In this document: positions 36,870 through 43,904 of the stretch, in pieces
How the letters are laid out: each line of letters starts with the position of its first letter
How positions within the stretch are numbered: position 1 is the first letter of the stretch
Assembly (NCBI RefSeq): GCF_030162935.1
Contig: NZ_JASAUZ010000056.1
Span: forward strand, 62,001-126,000
Direction of reading: 5' to 3'
Source: Comamonas halotolerans
Lineage (GTDB): Bacteria; Pseudomonadota; Gammaproteobacteria; Burkholderiales; Burkholderiaceae_C
Length of the DNA: 64,000 nucleotides
Made by a program: the position numbers and the translations under genes
Notes under the pieces: model-generated
What the model was told of the DNA's origin: nothing
Seen by the model: only the letters and a program-made list of their open reading frames with translations
Database searches by the model: none

Positions 36870-37283
36870 TCAATGCAGCAGAGAAATTGGGCACCCAGCA
36901 GCAGGCGGCGGTAATAAGCCGCACGCCTGCGCTTCTTGCCTGAAGGTTTCTACCAGATCAGGGTGAGCGGTCTGCATCATTCGCTCGACCAAATGGGCAT
37001 GCTGCGGCCACGTCAAAGCTTCCTGGCCATAGGCCTCGATCACCTGTTTTGCAGCCTCACATGCCTCCACGAAGTCCACAGTGCATGTCATCTGGGCAAA
37101 GGTCCTGGCGTGCTCAAGCGGAGCATACCGGGCAGCCGTTCGCACCAGCTCGGCATGCTGGGGCAAGAAGACCGCCCTAGGACCCATGCTGAAAATGATG
37201 CGCTCCAGTTCCCGCTGCGCCTTAATGAACTCGGGGTGCCATGAGCTAGGGTCACGGTTCATTGTTTTCGTCTTTTTCTTCAT
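36870..37283 (-). CDS. hypothetical protein (137 aa), paralogue of the neighbour at 37293
   Basis: An all-helical 137-residue protein. It aligns along its length with the product of 37293-37826: shared blocks are W..EFI.A...L.R.I, GP.A.FLP..A.L.R.AA.Y.P, and .EA.A..LLPP. It begins after an excellent AAGGAGG four bases from the ATG, whose TAA-containing start is the upstream gene's stop. No family or function is known. Confidence 0.78.
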   Translation of the reverse strand: MKKKTKTMNRDPSSWHPEFIKAQRELERIIFSMGPRAVFLPQHAELVRTAARYAPLEHARTFAQMTCTVDFVEACEAAKQVIEAYGQEALTWPQHAHLVERMMQTAHPDLVETFRQEAQACGLLPPPAAGCPISLLH

Positions 37284-37292
37284 GCTGCCTCC

Positions 37293-37826
37293 TTAATGCA
37301 GAGGCGACACGGGACCCGTGTACAGCAACTCATGGGCATCTGGCATGCTTTGCAGCTGCTCTTTCAGCTCTTGCACTGAAACACCCAATTGAAGGGAGAT
37401 TTGCTCAAGGCTGTACACAGGCTGGCCGTTTGCATCCACATACGTAGTCGGTGGCAGGAGGTTCATGGCCTTTGCCTCCTCCTCAAAAGCATCCCTCAGC
37501 TTTGAGGGCGCATTCATCATCATCTTGAACAACAAGTCGGAATATTCCGGCTTGGCCAGTTCCTCCTCTCCGTGCTCTGCCGCAATGCGTTTCATAGCCG
37601 TGCTGGCCTCATGAAAATTCAGCTGCCGTAGCCACTCTTGGACATCGCCTTGTAACTCGGGCGGTGAATACTTGGCCGCTGCGCGGATCAGATGCGCGTT
37701 TTCTGGCAGAAATGGGGCCTCAGGACCTTGCTCGTTAATCAAGCGATTTAATGCAGCCGCTGCGGCAATAAATTCATGACTCCAAGTTTCTGGATGCAGA
37801 TCCGGGGTGCTGTTCTTATGACTCAT
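37293..37826 (-). CDS. hypothetical protein (177 aa), paralogue of the neighbour at 36870
   Basis: A 177-residue protein. The first 135 residues resemble the 36870-37283 product and are followed by an extra 40-residue piece with an HTH-like segment (YSLEQISLQLGVSVQELKEQ). The ATG overlaps the stop of the upstream gene by ATGA at 37823-37826. The likely history is tandem duplication, with the downstream copy losing the C-terminal HTH or this copy gaining it. Confidence 0.78.
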   Translation of the reverse strand: MSHKNSTPDLHPETWSHEFIAAAAALNRLINEQGPEAPFLPENAHLIRAAAKYSPPELQGDVQEWLRQLNFHEASTAMKRIAAEHGEEELAKPEYSDLLFKMMMNAPSKLRDAFEEEAKAMNLLPPTTYVDANGQPVYSLEQISLQLGVSVQELKEQLQSMPDAHELLYTGPVSPLH

Positions 37827-38263
37827 ACTGCACCACCCTTCTGTGCCAGCTTCTCCGACACAAAATCCACAAAGTTCTGCAACACCACAAACTCATTGAC
37901 CGCATTGCAGAGGTGGCGCCATATAGCCGTCTCCTTATCTGGCAAGGCCCCCATTGCCAAGCGTGCAACAGAAGCTGCGCGCCACCATTGATCGGTATGG
38001 TCATCAAGCGCACACGCTCCAACTACTTCCAGGCTTCTAACGATATCTAGCGCCACCTCGACCGCACTGATAGCGTCGTGGTACTCATCGCGCCACTTAG
38101 TTGGGTCGATTGCCTCCTTGATCACCAGTTGCAGCGAATCGGCCACCATCAGGCAAGCCGCGTGCATCACTTGGTGTTTAGTTGGAAGCTGAGTAGCGTG
38201 ATCTGCCACTTGCATCACATCCGCTGGACTCAAACCATTAATTGAAGATATTCTCTGAGTCAT
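37823..38263 (-). CDS. hypothetical early phage protein (146 aa)
   Basis: A 146-residue, mostly helical protein with a conserved-looking DPTKWRDEYHDAISAVEVAL core and no signal peptide or membrane segment. No family recognised. It overlaps both neighbours by 4-base ATGA junctions, so it is part of a translationally coupled chain. Confidence 0.75.
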   Translation of the reverse strand: MTQRISSINGLSPADVMQVADHATQLPTKHQVMHAACLMVADSLQLVIKEAIDPTKWRDEYHDAISAVEVALDIVRSLEVVGACALDDHTDQWWRAASVARLAMGALPDKETAIWRHLCNAVNEFVVLQNFVDFVSEKLAQKGGAV

Positions 38264-38571
38264 ACAGCCACCTCTTCAAAAGACTTCGCGTTGCCGAAGA
38301 TTGCTTTGTGCATGTGTTCCGCTGTTACCCCATGGTCCATATCCAGATAGGACATCACCTGTGAATTCAATGTGGCAATGCGCATGCCATAGCAGCGAAG
38401 AAGCGCTGCCGGCGCAATGTTTCCATCTGCTTCCGCTTCATCAGCCATCAAGGTCACAGCCTCGGCAATTCCACTGATGTCCCATGTGCATTGCAAAGCA
38501 AGCATGTGGCGATCATTCTGGCAAAGCTCCGCCTGCACTGCCTCGTGGGCAGCTTTGTTCTTTGTTGTCAT
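38260..38571 (-). CDS. hypothetical early phage protein (103 aa) with duplicated ends
   Basis: A 103-residue protein. Its first 17 residues (MTTKNKAAHEAVQAELC) resemble those of the 83-residue protein at 38660, and its last 18 (HMHKAIFGNAKSFEEVAV) resemble the last 18 of the 31-residue protein at 38568. The N-terminal and C-terminal parts thus have separate relatives in the genes directly upstream. No known family. It is coupled by ATGA on both sides. Confidence 0.75.
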   Translation of the reverse strand: MTTKNKAAHEAVQAELCQNDRHMLALQCTWDISGIAEAVTLMADEAEADGNIAPAALLRCYGMRIATLNSQVMSYLDMDHGVTAEHMHKAIFGNAKSFEEVAV

Positions 38572-38663
38572 ACTGCCCCCTCATCAAACTGCTTCGCGTT
38601 TCCAAAGATGGCTTTGTGCATGTGGCGTTCGCCTATTTGGGCCACTTCTGATTTCTTGCTCAT
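38568..38663 (-). CDS. micro-protein (31 aa) matching the C-terminus of its neighbour
   Basis: ATG at 38661-38663 overlaps the upstream stop by ATGA and a frame of 31 codons ends in a TGA overlapping the next ATG (38568-38571). Its last 18 residues, HMHKAIFGNAKQFDEGAV, differ in four places from the end of the 103-residue protein. Perfect coupling on both sides argues that it is translated. Confidence 0.6.
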   Translation of the reverse strand: MSKKSEVAQIGERHMHKAIFGNAKQFDEGAV

Positions 38664-38911
38664 TTGCCACCCCTAAGCGCAGCAATCTCAGTGACTTTGT
38701 TTGTGGCTTCTGTCACCAAATCACTAATGGCCCATAGAACGCGGTCTTGGCAGTCCTCATCTATCGTTCGAAACGCCTCGCCAAGTTCGCCAAATGTCAT
38801 TGCAATGAGTGCCTGCGCCTTGAGTAGTGCGCACTGTGCGTTGTCAATAGCATCAATCAGGCAAAGCTCCGCCTGAGCCACTGCCTGAGTGGCTTTGTTT
38901 TGTGCGTTCAT
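38660..38911 (-). CDS. hypothetical early phage protein (83 aa)
   Basis: An 83-residue helical acidic protein. The N-terminus (MNAQNKATQAVAQAELC) is alike to that of the 103-residue protein two genes on. GGAGG lies eight bases before the ATG, overlapping the upstream stop region. Function unknown. Confidence 0.75.
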   Translation of the reverse strand: MNAQNKATQAVAQAELCLIDAIDNAQCALLKAQALIAMTFGELGEAFRTIDEDCQDRVLWAISDLVTEATNKVTEIAALRGGK

Positions 38912-38914
38912 GGT

Positions 38915-39121
38915 TTAGACCTCCAGGCTCAGATCAAGGCTACGCAAAGCATCCAGCGCTTGAACGGCTTTACGACGAGCACCGGGCACATTAGCGGTGG
39001 GCTGGCTCAGATAGAACACAGCCATGCTCAACGCATAGCGTGCATCAGCGTGCAGTTGGATAGGGTCAGGGGTGCCCGTGGCGGGCGTGATAGCGCGGCG
39101 GCGCTTGTAAGTGGCGGTCAT
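38915..39121 (-). CDS. hypothetical early phage protein (68 aa)
   Basis: A 68-residue basic-then-helical protein (begins MTATYKRRRAITPATG). The ATG at 39121 has AAGGA nine bases upstream. The reading frame stays open to an ATG at 39715 that overlaps the stop of the ORF6N gene by ATGA, so a 266-residue form is formally possible, but the extension runs through the operator-like repeats and lacks protein character. The short form is preferred. Confidence 0.65.
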   Translation of the reverse strand: MTATYKRRRAITPATGTPDPIQLHADARYALSMAVFYLSQPTANVPGARRKAVQALDALRSLDLSLEV

Positions 39122-39715
39122 GGTCTGGGTTCCTTCGGGAATCAGAGAAGAAACCACCGTTTGCATTTTTGAGTGCAGCGGGTGGAGTGTGGTGGTCAAA
39201 AACACGTCCGAAGCCGTGCGGACATCCTTACGGGTAGCCCCCACCACACCCCGTAACCAATGGGCGAGTGCATACGAACGCACCAGCCCCAAGAATATGG
39301 GCGTGACAAAACCCCGCTTGAAGGTGGGGGTTGCAACCGCTTCGGATTGGTGTTTTTGAGTCACCGGGCCTCTCGGCTTGCTTTCAATGTAGCACGAAGT
39401 CGATCCACATGTGAATTGGGGTTGCTGATTTTCCTTCAACCCCATCATGTTGTTCACCTGCCCTGCCTCAACCTTCTCTTTGTTGATACCAGTTTCAAAA
39501 CCGGAAACAGATGGCTTCTCTAGATGGTGTCCGTGGGACGGTACAGAGGAGGCAATAAAAAGGCGCCTGATAGTACCGTGGGGCGGTACAGTAGAAGCTC
39601 TCTCTGTACCGTGCGACGGTCCTATAGATCGCCTCTCTGTACCGTGGGGCGGTCTAAGGCATGTAATTTTCACAGCGTCTTTTTCGATGGTTTGAATGCG
39701 GTGCTCTGACATCAT
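39122..39715 (-). other. open leader region with repeats, possible N-terminal extension
   Basis: 594 bases between the ORF6N/KilAC gene and the 68-residue gene. An in-frame ATG at 39715 overlaps the ORF6N stop by ATGA, so ribosomes could enter. The encoded repeats P(P/S)HGT.R are a by-product of the DNA repeats at 39531-39653. Either a true 266-residue protein or a translated control region. Confidence 0.45.
39531..39653. repeat. four CCGTGGGGCGGT-type dyad repeats spaced 45, 33 and 33 bp
   Basis: CCGTGGGACGGT at 39531-39542, CCGTGGGGCGGT at 39576-39587 and again at 39642-39653, and CCGTGCGACGGT at 39609-39620. The core is a dyad ACCGT-N3-ACGGT, exact in the third copy, and the last two copies share the preceding CTCTCTGTA. 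Three-turn phasing suggests cooperative operator binding on one face of DNA. Confidence 0.7.
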
Positions 39716-40440
39716 GCGACTCCCTCGCTTGTTAGGCGCTCAACAATCCATGCCTCGCCTGCTGTGGTGAACAGTGGCTGCGAATAACCAAGCTCGGTTT
39801 GCTTCAGTTCGCCTAAGCCCTTGTCAATCACCCATTGCTTGAAAACACGGGCGCGCTTTACGCCCATGCCGTAGAAACCCAGCTCATCCAAGTGTTGGTT
39901 GAGCTTTATGGCGGACATACCCAGCTTCTGGGCTATCTGCGTGGCAGTCATCAATGTGGAGCGCTCTACAACCTTGTCAAAGAAGTTCACCTTGGGTGCA
40001 GCCAGGGCCAGCGCTTCTTCGGCTTTGATGCGGGCTTGCTCTGACTCAAGCGCCTGCTGCAGCACTTCAAGCTTGCTGAGCTCGCGGACTTGGGTCTTGG
40101 TGCGGAAGTAGTCATTGACCAATTGGCGCTGAATCTTCCAGGACAAATCGTCAGTGAACGCTTTCACAACCATGGTGTAGCCCTGCTCAGTCATCAAAAT
40201 GACCTTGTTTGGTGTGCCTCCCTGAGGTCGTTCAAAACCAAGGCGACGAATTTCGTCGGGCTGGTCAATCTCGAAAAAATCTTGACCTTCAATGAAACGG
40301 TGCTTGTGCTCACGGAAGTTGCGGCCAGCTGTCCCATTCGGGCGACCGTGAACCTCGTCAATCTGCGACAACGTGGCGACGCGGTAGCCCCGATACTCAA
40401 TCACCTGCAGTGCGGTGTTATTGATGACGATATTGGACAT
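39712..40440 (-). CDS. ORF6N / KilAC phage antirepressor-like protein
   Basis: A 242-residue protein. The N-terminal 100 residues (VIEYRGYRVATLSQIDEVHG, then NFREHKHRFIEGQDFF and VILMTEQGYTMVVKAF) form an ORF6N-type DNA-binding domain. The C-terminal part (LALAAPKVNFFDKVVE, then MTATQIAQKLGMSAIKLNQH and FYGMGVKRARVFKQWVIDKG) is a KilAC domain. Proteins of this type act as antirepressors or early regulators. The ATG directly follows the TAA of the AlpA-like gene (40441-40443), and the gene ends in an ATGA overlap. The repeats at 39531-39653 lie just downstream and may be its targets or those of another early regulator. Confidence 0.88.
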   Translation of the reverse strand: MSNIVINNTALQVIEYRGYRVATLSQIDEVHGRPNGTAGRNFREHKHRFIEGQDFFEIDQPDEIRRLGFERPQGGTPNKVILMTEQGYTMVVKAFTDDLSWKIQRQLVNDYFRTKTQVRELSKLEVLQQALESEQARIKAEEALALAAPKVNFFDKVVERSTLMTATQIAQKLGMSAIKLNQHLDELGFYGMGVKRARVFKQWVIDKGLGELKQTELGYSQPLFTTAGEAWIVERLTSEGVA

Positions 40441-40650
40441 TTACACACCCTCCTTGTCACCTTTCTGAGCATCGCGCCAGGCGATCAATTCAGAAACGTC
40501 AAAGACGGTGCAGCGAGTAGAAAGTTTGCGGGGCTTGGGAAAGCCTGGGCGTTCTTTGGCCCAGCGCCAGAAAGTAGATACACCTACGCCCAAGATAGCG
40601 GCTCCATCTTTGGGGCGGGCTGATTGTTGTGTTTGTCCTGCGAGTCGCAT
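40441..40650 (-). CDS. AlpA-like helix-turn-helix regulator
   Basis: A 69-residue protein. RPKDGAAILGVGVSTFWRWA followed by RPGFPKPRKLS and VSELIAWRDAQ is the AlpA/excisionase pattern. AlpA proteins activate excision genes or serve as master regulators in phage satellites. It is the first gene of the early operon and ends base-to-base with the next ATG. The ATG at 40650 lies 75 bases from a strong inverted repeat. Confidence 0.85.
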   Translation of the reverse strand: MRLAGQTQQSARPKDGAAILGVGVSTFWRWAKERPGFPKPRKLSTRCTVFDVSELIAWRDAQKGDKEGV

Positions 40651-40725
40651 TGTTCACTCCTTTCATCTTGTGTGATGCGATGGAGTGAATTGGAAATTTT
40701 AATCGCTACTCAATCTATAGCATTA

Positions 40726-40778
40726 TGCAAGCAGAGTTAGAAGCTTGCCTGCTGGATTCTAACTCTGCTTGCAGAGTT
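40726..40778. promoter_or_regulatory. 17-bp inverted repeat with an alternative overlapping hairpin
   Basis: TGCAAGCAGAGTTAGAA (40726-40742) is an exact inverted repeat of 40757-40773 with a 14-base loop. The right arm also forms a second hairpin, AACTCTGC with GCAGAGTT (40761-40768 and 40771-40778), so only one can exist at once. The right arm covers the stop codon of the gene at 40759. The two-state structure could be an attenuator or an mRNA-processing site between the AT-rich gene and the AlpA operon. Confidence 0.6.
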
Positions 40779-41682
40779 CTAAATCCCATTCCCGGCACCA
40801 TCTTTGGATAACCTCGGAGCTTTCCAATTGCTCATATTTACCCAGCATGTCCCTAGCAAATGCTGATTTGCTCTTGTACCTTTCAGGATTGCTTTTCCAG
40901 ATATCCCAACATTCGCGCACTTGTTGCTTTGCAGACTGTTTTGGATCTTTGGCAAGCTTTTCGGATGCTCCTGCCTGAGCATCACGCCTTCTGATTTCTT
41001 TGGCGATCCTCTCAGCTATAACAGTTACAGCATTGGCAATATTCCGTAAATCACCTTCAGTTTTATTCAATTCCTCCGCAGACATTTCCTTTATCGCATC
41101 AATTCCTTCTTCAATTTCTTTTAGCTTTTCGTAGTAAGTGTTTGCTCCAGCTCGAAAAAAACGCCTTACACGCTCTGAATGCCTGATTACATCACTACGC
41201 TTCGCTATAAACTTTTTCCCGTAAATGAGTGAATCTTTATTGAGGTCTATAACTATAGCAAGATCCCCAAGTGCTTCTTTTATTTCTTTGTTTTTTACAA
41301 TGAGATCTATAAGTTCATCGCACAGAAAACGACTGTCTTTAGACAGACACGCGTTCTCCACACTCGATGCTGTCACTACCCCTCTGATTAGTCCCGATCT
41401 TTCACATATAGCTAAAAAATTATCTATTGCATCGTCTACTGTTTGTCTATATTTAGCATACTGAATAAACAATCTGTTTTTAGCAGATTCAATTATTGTG
41501 ACTTCCTTTGAGAGTTCATTTCTTTTAGGATTTATTGCAACCTGAACTTTTCTCTTTCTCTTTTTATTTAATTTTCTTGAGTTTACACTTTTTTCACACA
41601 GAAAAGAATCTATGAATTTTCTATATTTTTTCTCGGGTGTAATTTCATCAAAATTTTCATAGTAAAAATTTTCAGAGCTCAT
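40759..41682 (-). CDS. AT-rich orphan gene next to the integrase (307 aa)
   Basis: A 307-residue Lys/Glu-rich, helical protein with no recognised family. It has a basic patch (RKLNKKRKRKVQVAINPKR), a central helical core of about 190 residues and a C-terminal segment YKSKSAFARDMLGKYEQLES that could be a DNA-contact helix. The ATG at 41682 is preferred, with GAGAG five bases upstream; the frame extends to a TTG at 41733. Base and codon use are strikingly AT-rich against both neighbours, so it is a likely late acquisition at the attachment-site end, where cargo and defence genes often sit. Confidence 0.72.
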   Translation of the reverse strand: MSSENFYYENFDEITPEKKYRKFIDSFLCEKSVNSRKLNKKRKRKVQVAINPKRNELSKEVTIIESAKNRLFIQYAKYRQTVDDAIDNFLAICERSGLIRGVVTASSVENACLSKDSRFLCDELIDLIVKNKEIKEALGDLAIVIDLNKDSLIYGKKFIAKRSDVIRHSERVRRFFRAGANTYYEKLKEIEEGIDAIKEMSAEELNKTEGDLRNIANAVTVIAERIAKEIRRRDAQAGASEKLAKDPKQSAKQQVRECWDIWKSNPERYKSKSAFARDMLGKYEQLESSEVIQRWCREWDLELCKQS

Positions 41683-41798
41683 ATCTACTCTCAAATTGAA
41701 ATTAGTTCTCAAGCGAATCTTATGTTTTTTCAAACAGGATTATCTCAACACCTCTATTTAGCCTTTCGAGGCAATCGTTCCACCATTGTGTCATTGCT

Positions 41799-42998
41799 TT
41801 AAAGTTTGGCATAAGTGCAGAATCTCGCCCACTCTGTCATCATCTCTGCACGCTTGGTGAATAAATCCCCGCGCCTGTAGGCCGCCTCCACAGCATTGCC
41901 GATGGTGTGGGCCAATGCCATCTCTGCTACTTCACGCGGGTAGTTCGTGCGTTCTGCAGCCCAATCGCGGAATGTGGAGCGCATTCCGTGCGGAACAGCA
42001 TCCAACTCCATGCGGCGCATAACTGCAGTAAGAGTCATATCGGAAAGCACTCCACCACGCGGTGCAGGAAACACCAACTCAGTGCCTTGTATGCGTGACA
42101 AGCAGGCTAAAAGCTCTAAGGCTTGGAGCGACAAAGGGACACGGTGCTCTTTCCCTGCTTTCATTCGTTCAGCTGGCACAGTCCACACGGCTGCATCCAT
42201 GTCTATCTCTTGCCACGTAGCTCCACGCACTTCACCCGAGCGGGTAGCAGTCAGCACCAGGAACTCCAGTGCACGCGGCGCAATTCCTTTACGCTGTCGC
42301 AGCGCAACCATGAAGCCAGGCATTGCATCAATTGCTAGGGCTCTGTGATGGATTACCGGCGCGATCTTTGCTGGGGTTGCTAATAGTTTGTCTAGGTGCC
42401 CACGCCAGCGAGCCGGATTCTCTCCTTCCCGGAAACCTCGCACCTTGGCCCAATCCAGCACCTGTTCTATACGGCCACGAAGCCGTTTAGCTGTCTCAGT
42501 TTTTTCTTTCCAGATGGGCTGCAGGACATTCAAAACATGAGCTTGTCCAATCTCGCTGACCTGCAACTTCCCTATGGATGGAAAGGCGTAATTTTCAAGC
42601 GTTGCAAGCCACTGCGCTCTGTGCTTCAGGTTGCGCCACTCATCGCTTTTAGCATCTATCAACGCCATACCTGCTGCCTCAAAGGTGATGCTTTTAGCCT
42701 GTTCGGCTCGCAGCCTGCTTTTTGCCTGTTCACGTTCAAGAATTGGGTCTATACCTTGATCTATTTTTGCGCGAGCTTCACGTGCTTTTTCTCTGGCCCC
42801 TGCAAGCGTCACATCAGGAAAGCCCCCCAACCCCATATCGCGCCGTTTGCCACCAATAGTTGCCCTCAAAATCCATGAGCGCGCACCACTGCGAGTGATC
42901 TGGAGGTATAAACCGGAGACGCCTCCAACAGCATGCATACCAGGCTCTTTCAACCGGTTAACAACCAGTGCTCCAAGCTCTGTAACTTTTTGACGCAT
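41799..42998 (-). CDS. tyrosine integrase of the element, P4 type
   Basis: A 399-residue recombinase that inserts the element at tRNA-Ser. The N-terminal arm-binding domain is of the DUF4102 type (GGVSGLYLQITRSGARSWIL, then GGFPDVTLAGAREKAREARA). The catalytic domain has the Arg in TATRSGEVRG, HGMRSTF with the His and second Arg, AHTIG, and the catalytic Tyr in VEAAYRRGD. The reading frame begins 174 bases inside attR, as usual for this group, with a free region for arm-type sites. Confidence 0.95.
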   Translation of the reverse strand: MRQKVTELGALVVNRLKEPGMHAVGGVSGLYLQITRSGARSWILRATIGGKRRDMGLGGFPDVTLAGAREKAREARAKIDQGIDPILEREQAKSRLRAEQAKSITFEAAGMALIDAKSDEWRNLKHRAQWLATLENYAFPSIGKLQVSEIGQAHVLNVLQPIWKEKTETAKRLRGRIEQVLDWAKVRGFREGENPARWRGHLDKLLATPAKIAPVIHHRALAIDAMPGFMVALRQRKGIAPRALEFLVLTATRSGEVRGATWQEIDMDAAVWTVPAERMKAGKEHRVPLSLQALELLACLSRIQGTELVFPAPRGGVLSDMTLTAVMRRMELDAVPHGMRSTFRDWAAERTNYPREVAEMALAHTIGNAVEAAYRRGDLFTKRAEMMTEWARFCTYAKL

Positions 42999-43172
42999 TT
43001 TTCTTCCGTCGAACTATTGACCGTTTTTCAGACCCATCAATCCACCCATCAATTAATGAGAGATTAAACACGACTTTAGACGATTACGGGAGACAAATGA
43101 ATAGCAAAGAGTTTTTTACAGCAAAGGCGAAATGAGACTTTCTGAGGTTTTGCGATTTTCTATATCCGCAGA

Positions 43173-43188
43173 CGCCCCTTCCGCCAGA
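43173..43188 (+). repeat. attR, 16-bp direct repeat of the tRNA-Ser end
   Basis: CGCCCCTTCCGCCAGA at 43173-43188 is identical to attL at 9034-9049. It includes the tRNA 3' CCA region but no tRNA body, so it marks the element boundary. Confidence 0.93.
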
Positions 43189-43235
43189 ATTACTGCAAAA
43201 TCAATTAATTGCATAAAAAACCAGATGGCATCCTC

Positions 43236-43631
43236 TCATGTATGCCAACACAAAATGCCCGCTTCTGGGGGCTTTTTGTGTTTAACACTGTCAGCAGCCA
43301 CAGATGCCAAAAGCTGACCACTTTTAGTACGACAAGCGCCTGTGTGAAAACACCGTAACAAAAGATGGGCTGCAACCACAGCTAAGTTGTGCAGATCACC
43401 TGTGCAGCACCAAATCATTGCTGCCTCCAAAGCTTGCTCGCATTCCTTCTCTTCTGCAAACAACATGGAGTCAAGTGTGCAGTCTGCGTTTCTGCAACCA
43501 GGTCTTGTCTGCAATTTTTGCGCTGCGAATCTAGAAACCTCTTCTGCAGCCTCGTCGGGTGTTGCCCGATTCAGGCCTCGCCGCGCCTCACCTTTCGCTA
43601 TTTGTTGTTCGCTGCCAAGTGGCACCGCCAT
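43236..43631 (-). CDS. possible hypothetical protein (131 aa) outside the element
   Basis: An open frame of 131 codons with a helical middle (CEQALEAAMIWCC, DLHNLAVVAAHLLLRC). No strong ribosome site precedes the ATG at 43631 and no family is recognised. The gap 43189-43904 otherwise holds only the old tRNA terminator. It may be a chance frame, or a small host gene. Confidence 0.3.
   Translation of the reverse strand: MAVPLGSEQQIAKGEARRGLNRATPDEAAEEVSRFAAQKLQTRPGCRNADCTLDSMLFAEEKECEQALEAAMIWCCTGDLHNLAVVAAHLLLRCFHTGACRTKSGQLLASVAADSVKHKKPPEAGILCWHT
43250..43279 (+). terminator. displaced host terminator of tRNA-Ser
   Basis: ACAAAATGCCC (43250-43260) pairs with GGGCTTTTTGT (43269-43279) around an 8-base loop. 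It lies 62 bases beyond attR and reads in the tRNA direction, so it was probably the terminator of tRNA-Ser before insertion. Confidence 0.55.
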
Positions 43632-43904
43632 CGCACAGAACTCTGGGAGCTAACCGCAAGCTCAAAGATCACAAAAAGCATGTGCAACAAGAACAGTGCC
43701 TTGCATGTGCCTGCCTGAGATGAGAGAAAGCGCTGCCTTACCTTGGATTGTTGATAGCACCAACTATAGCGCTCGTATATCTGCACCCTCTCAGCTTCAT
43801 ACGGGTGAGAGACAAACCAAGCCTGGAATGCGCTATGCCCGAACTCTCGTCAAGAAGATACTTGTATCCAATCGGCAGGAGGAACTCTGAAGAGAGCAAG
43901 CACA

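Larger units (their letters stand above)
9034..43188. mobile_element. 34.2-kb integrated prophage or satellite-like element in tRNA-Ser
   Basis: The bounds are the exact 16-bp direct repeats at 9034-9049 and 43173-43188. Inside are a P4-type integrase at the right end, an early operon with AlpA- and ORF6N/KilAC-type regulators, a type III restriction block with Mrr and DUF3800 genes, and a leftward head/packaging operon (terminase, P22-type portal, scaffold, N4-gp56 capsid, adaptor, giant PLxRFG protein). I cannot find endolysin, holin, spanin, tail fibre, CI/Cro or a replicase. Genes of unknown function could hide some of these, so the element is either a reduced podovirus-like prophage or a helper-dependent island. 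Confidence 0.92.
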
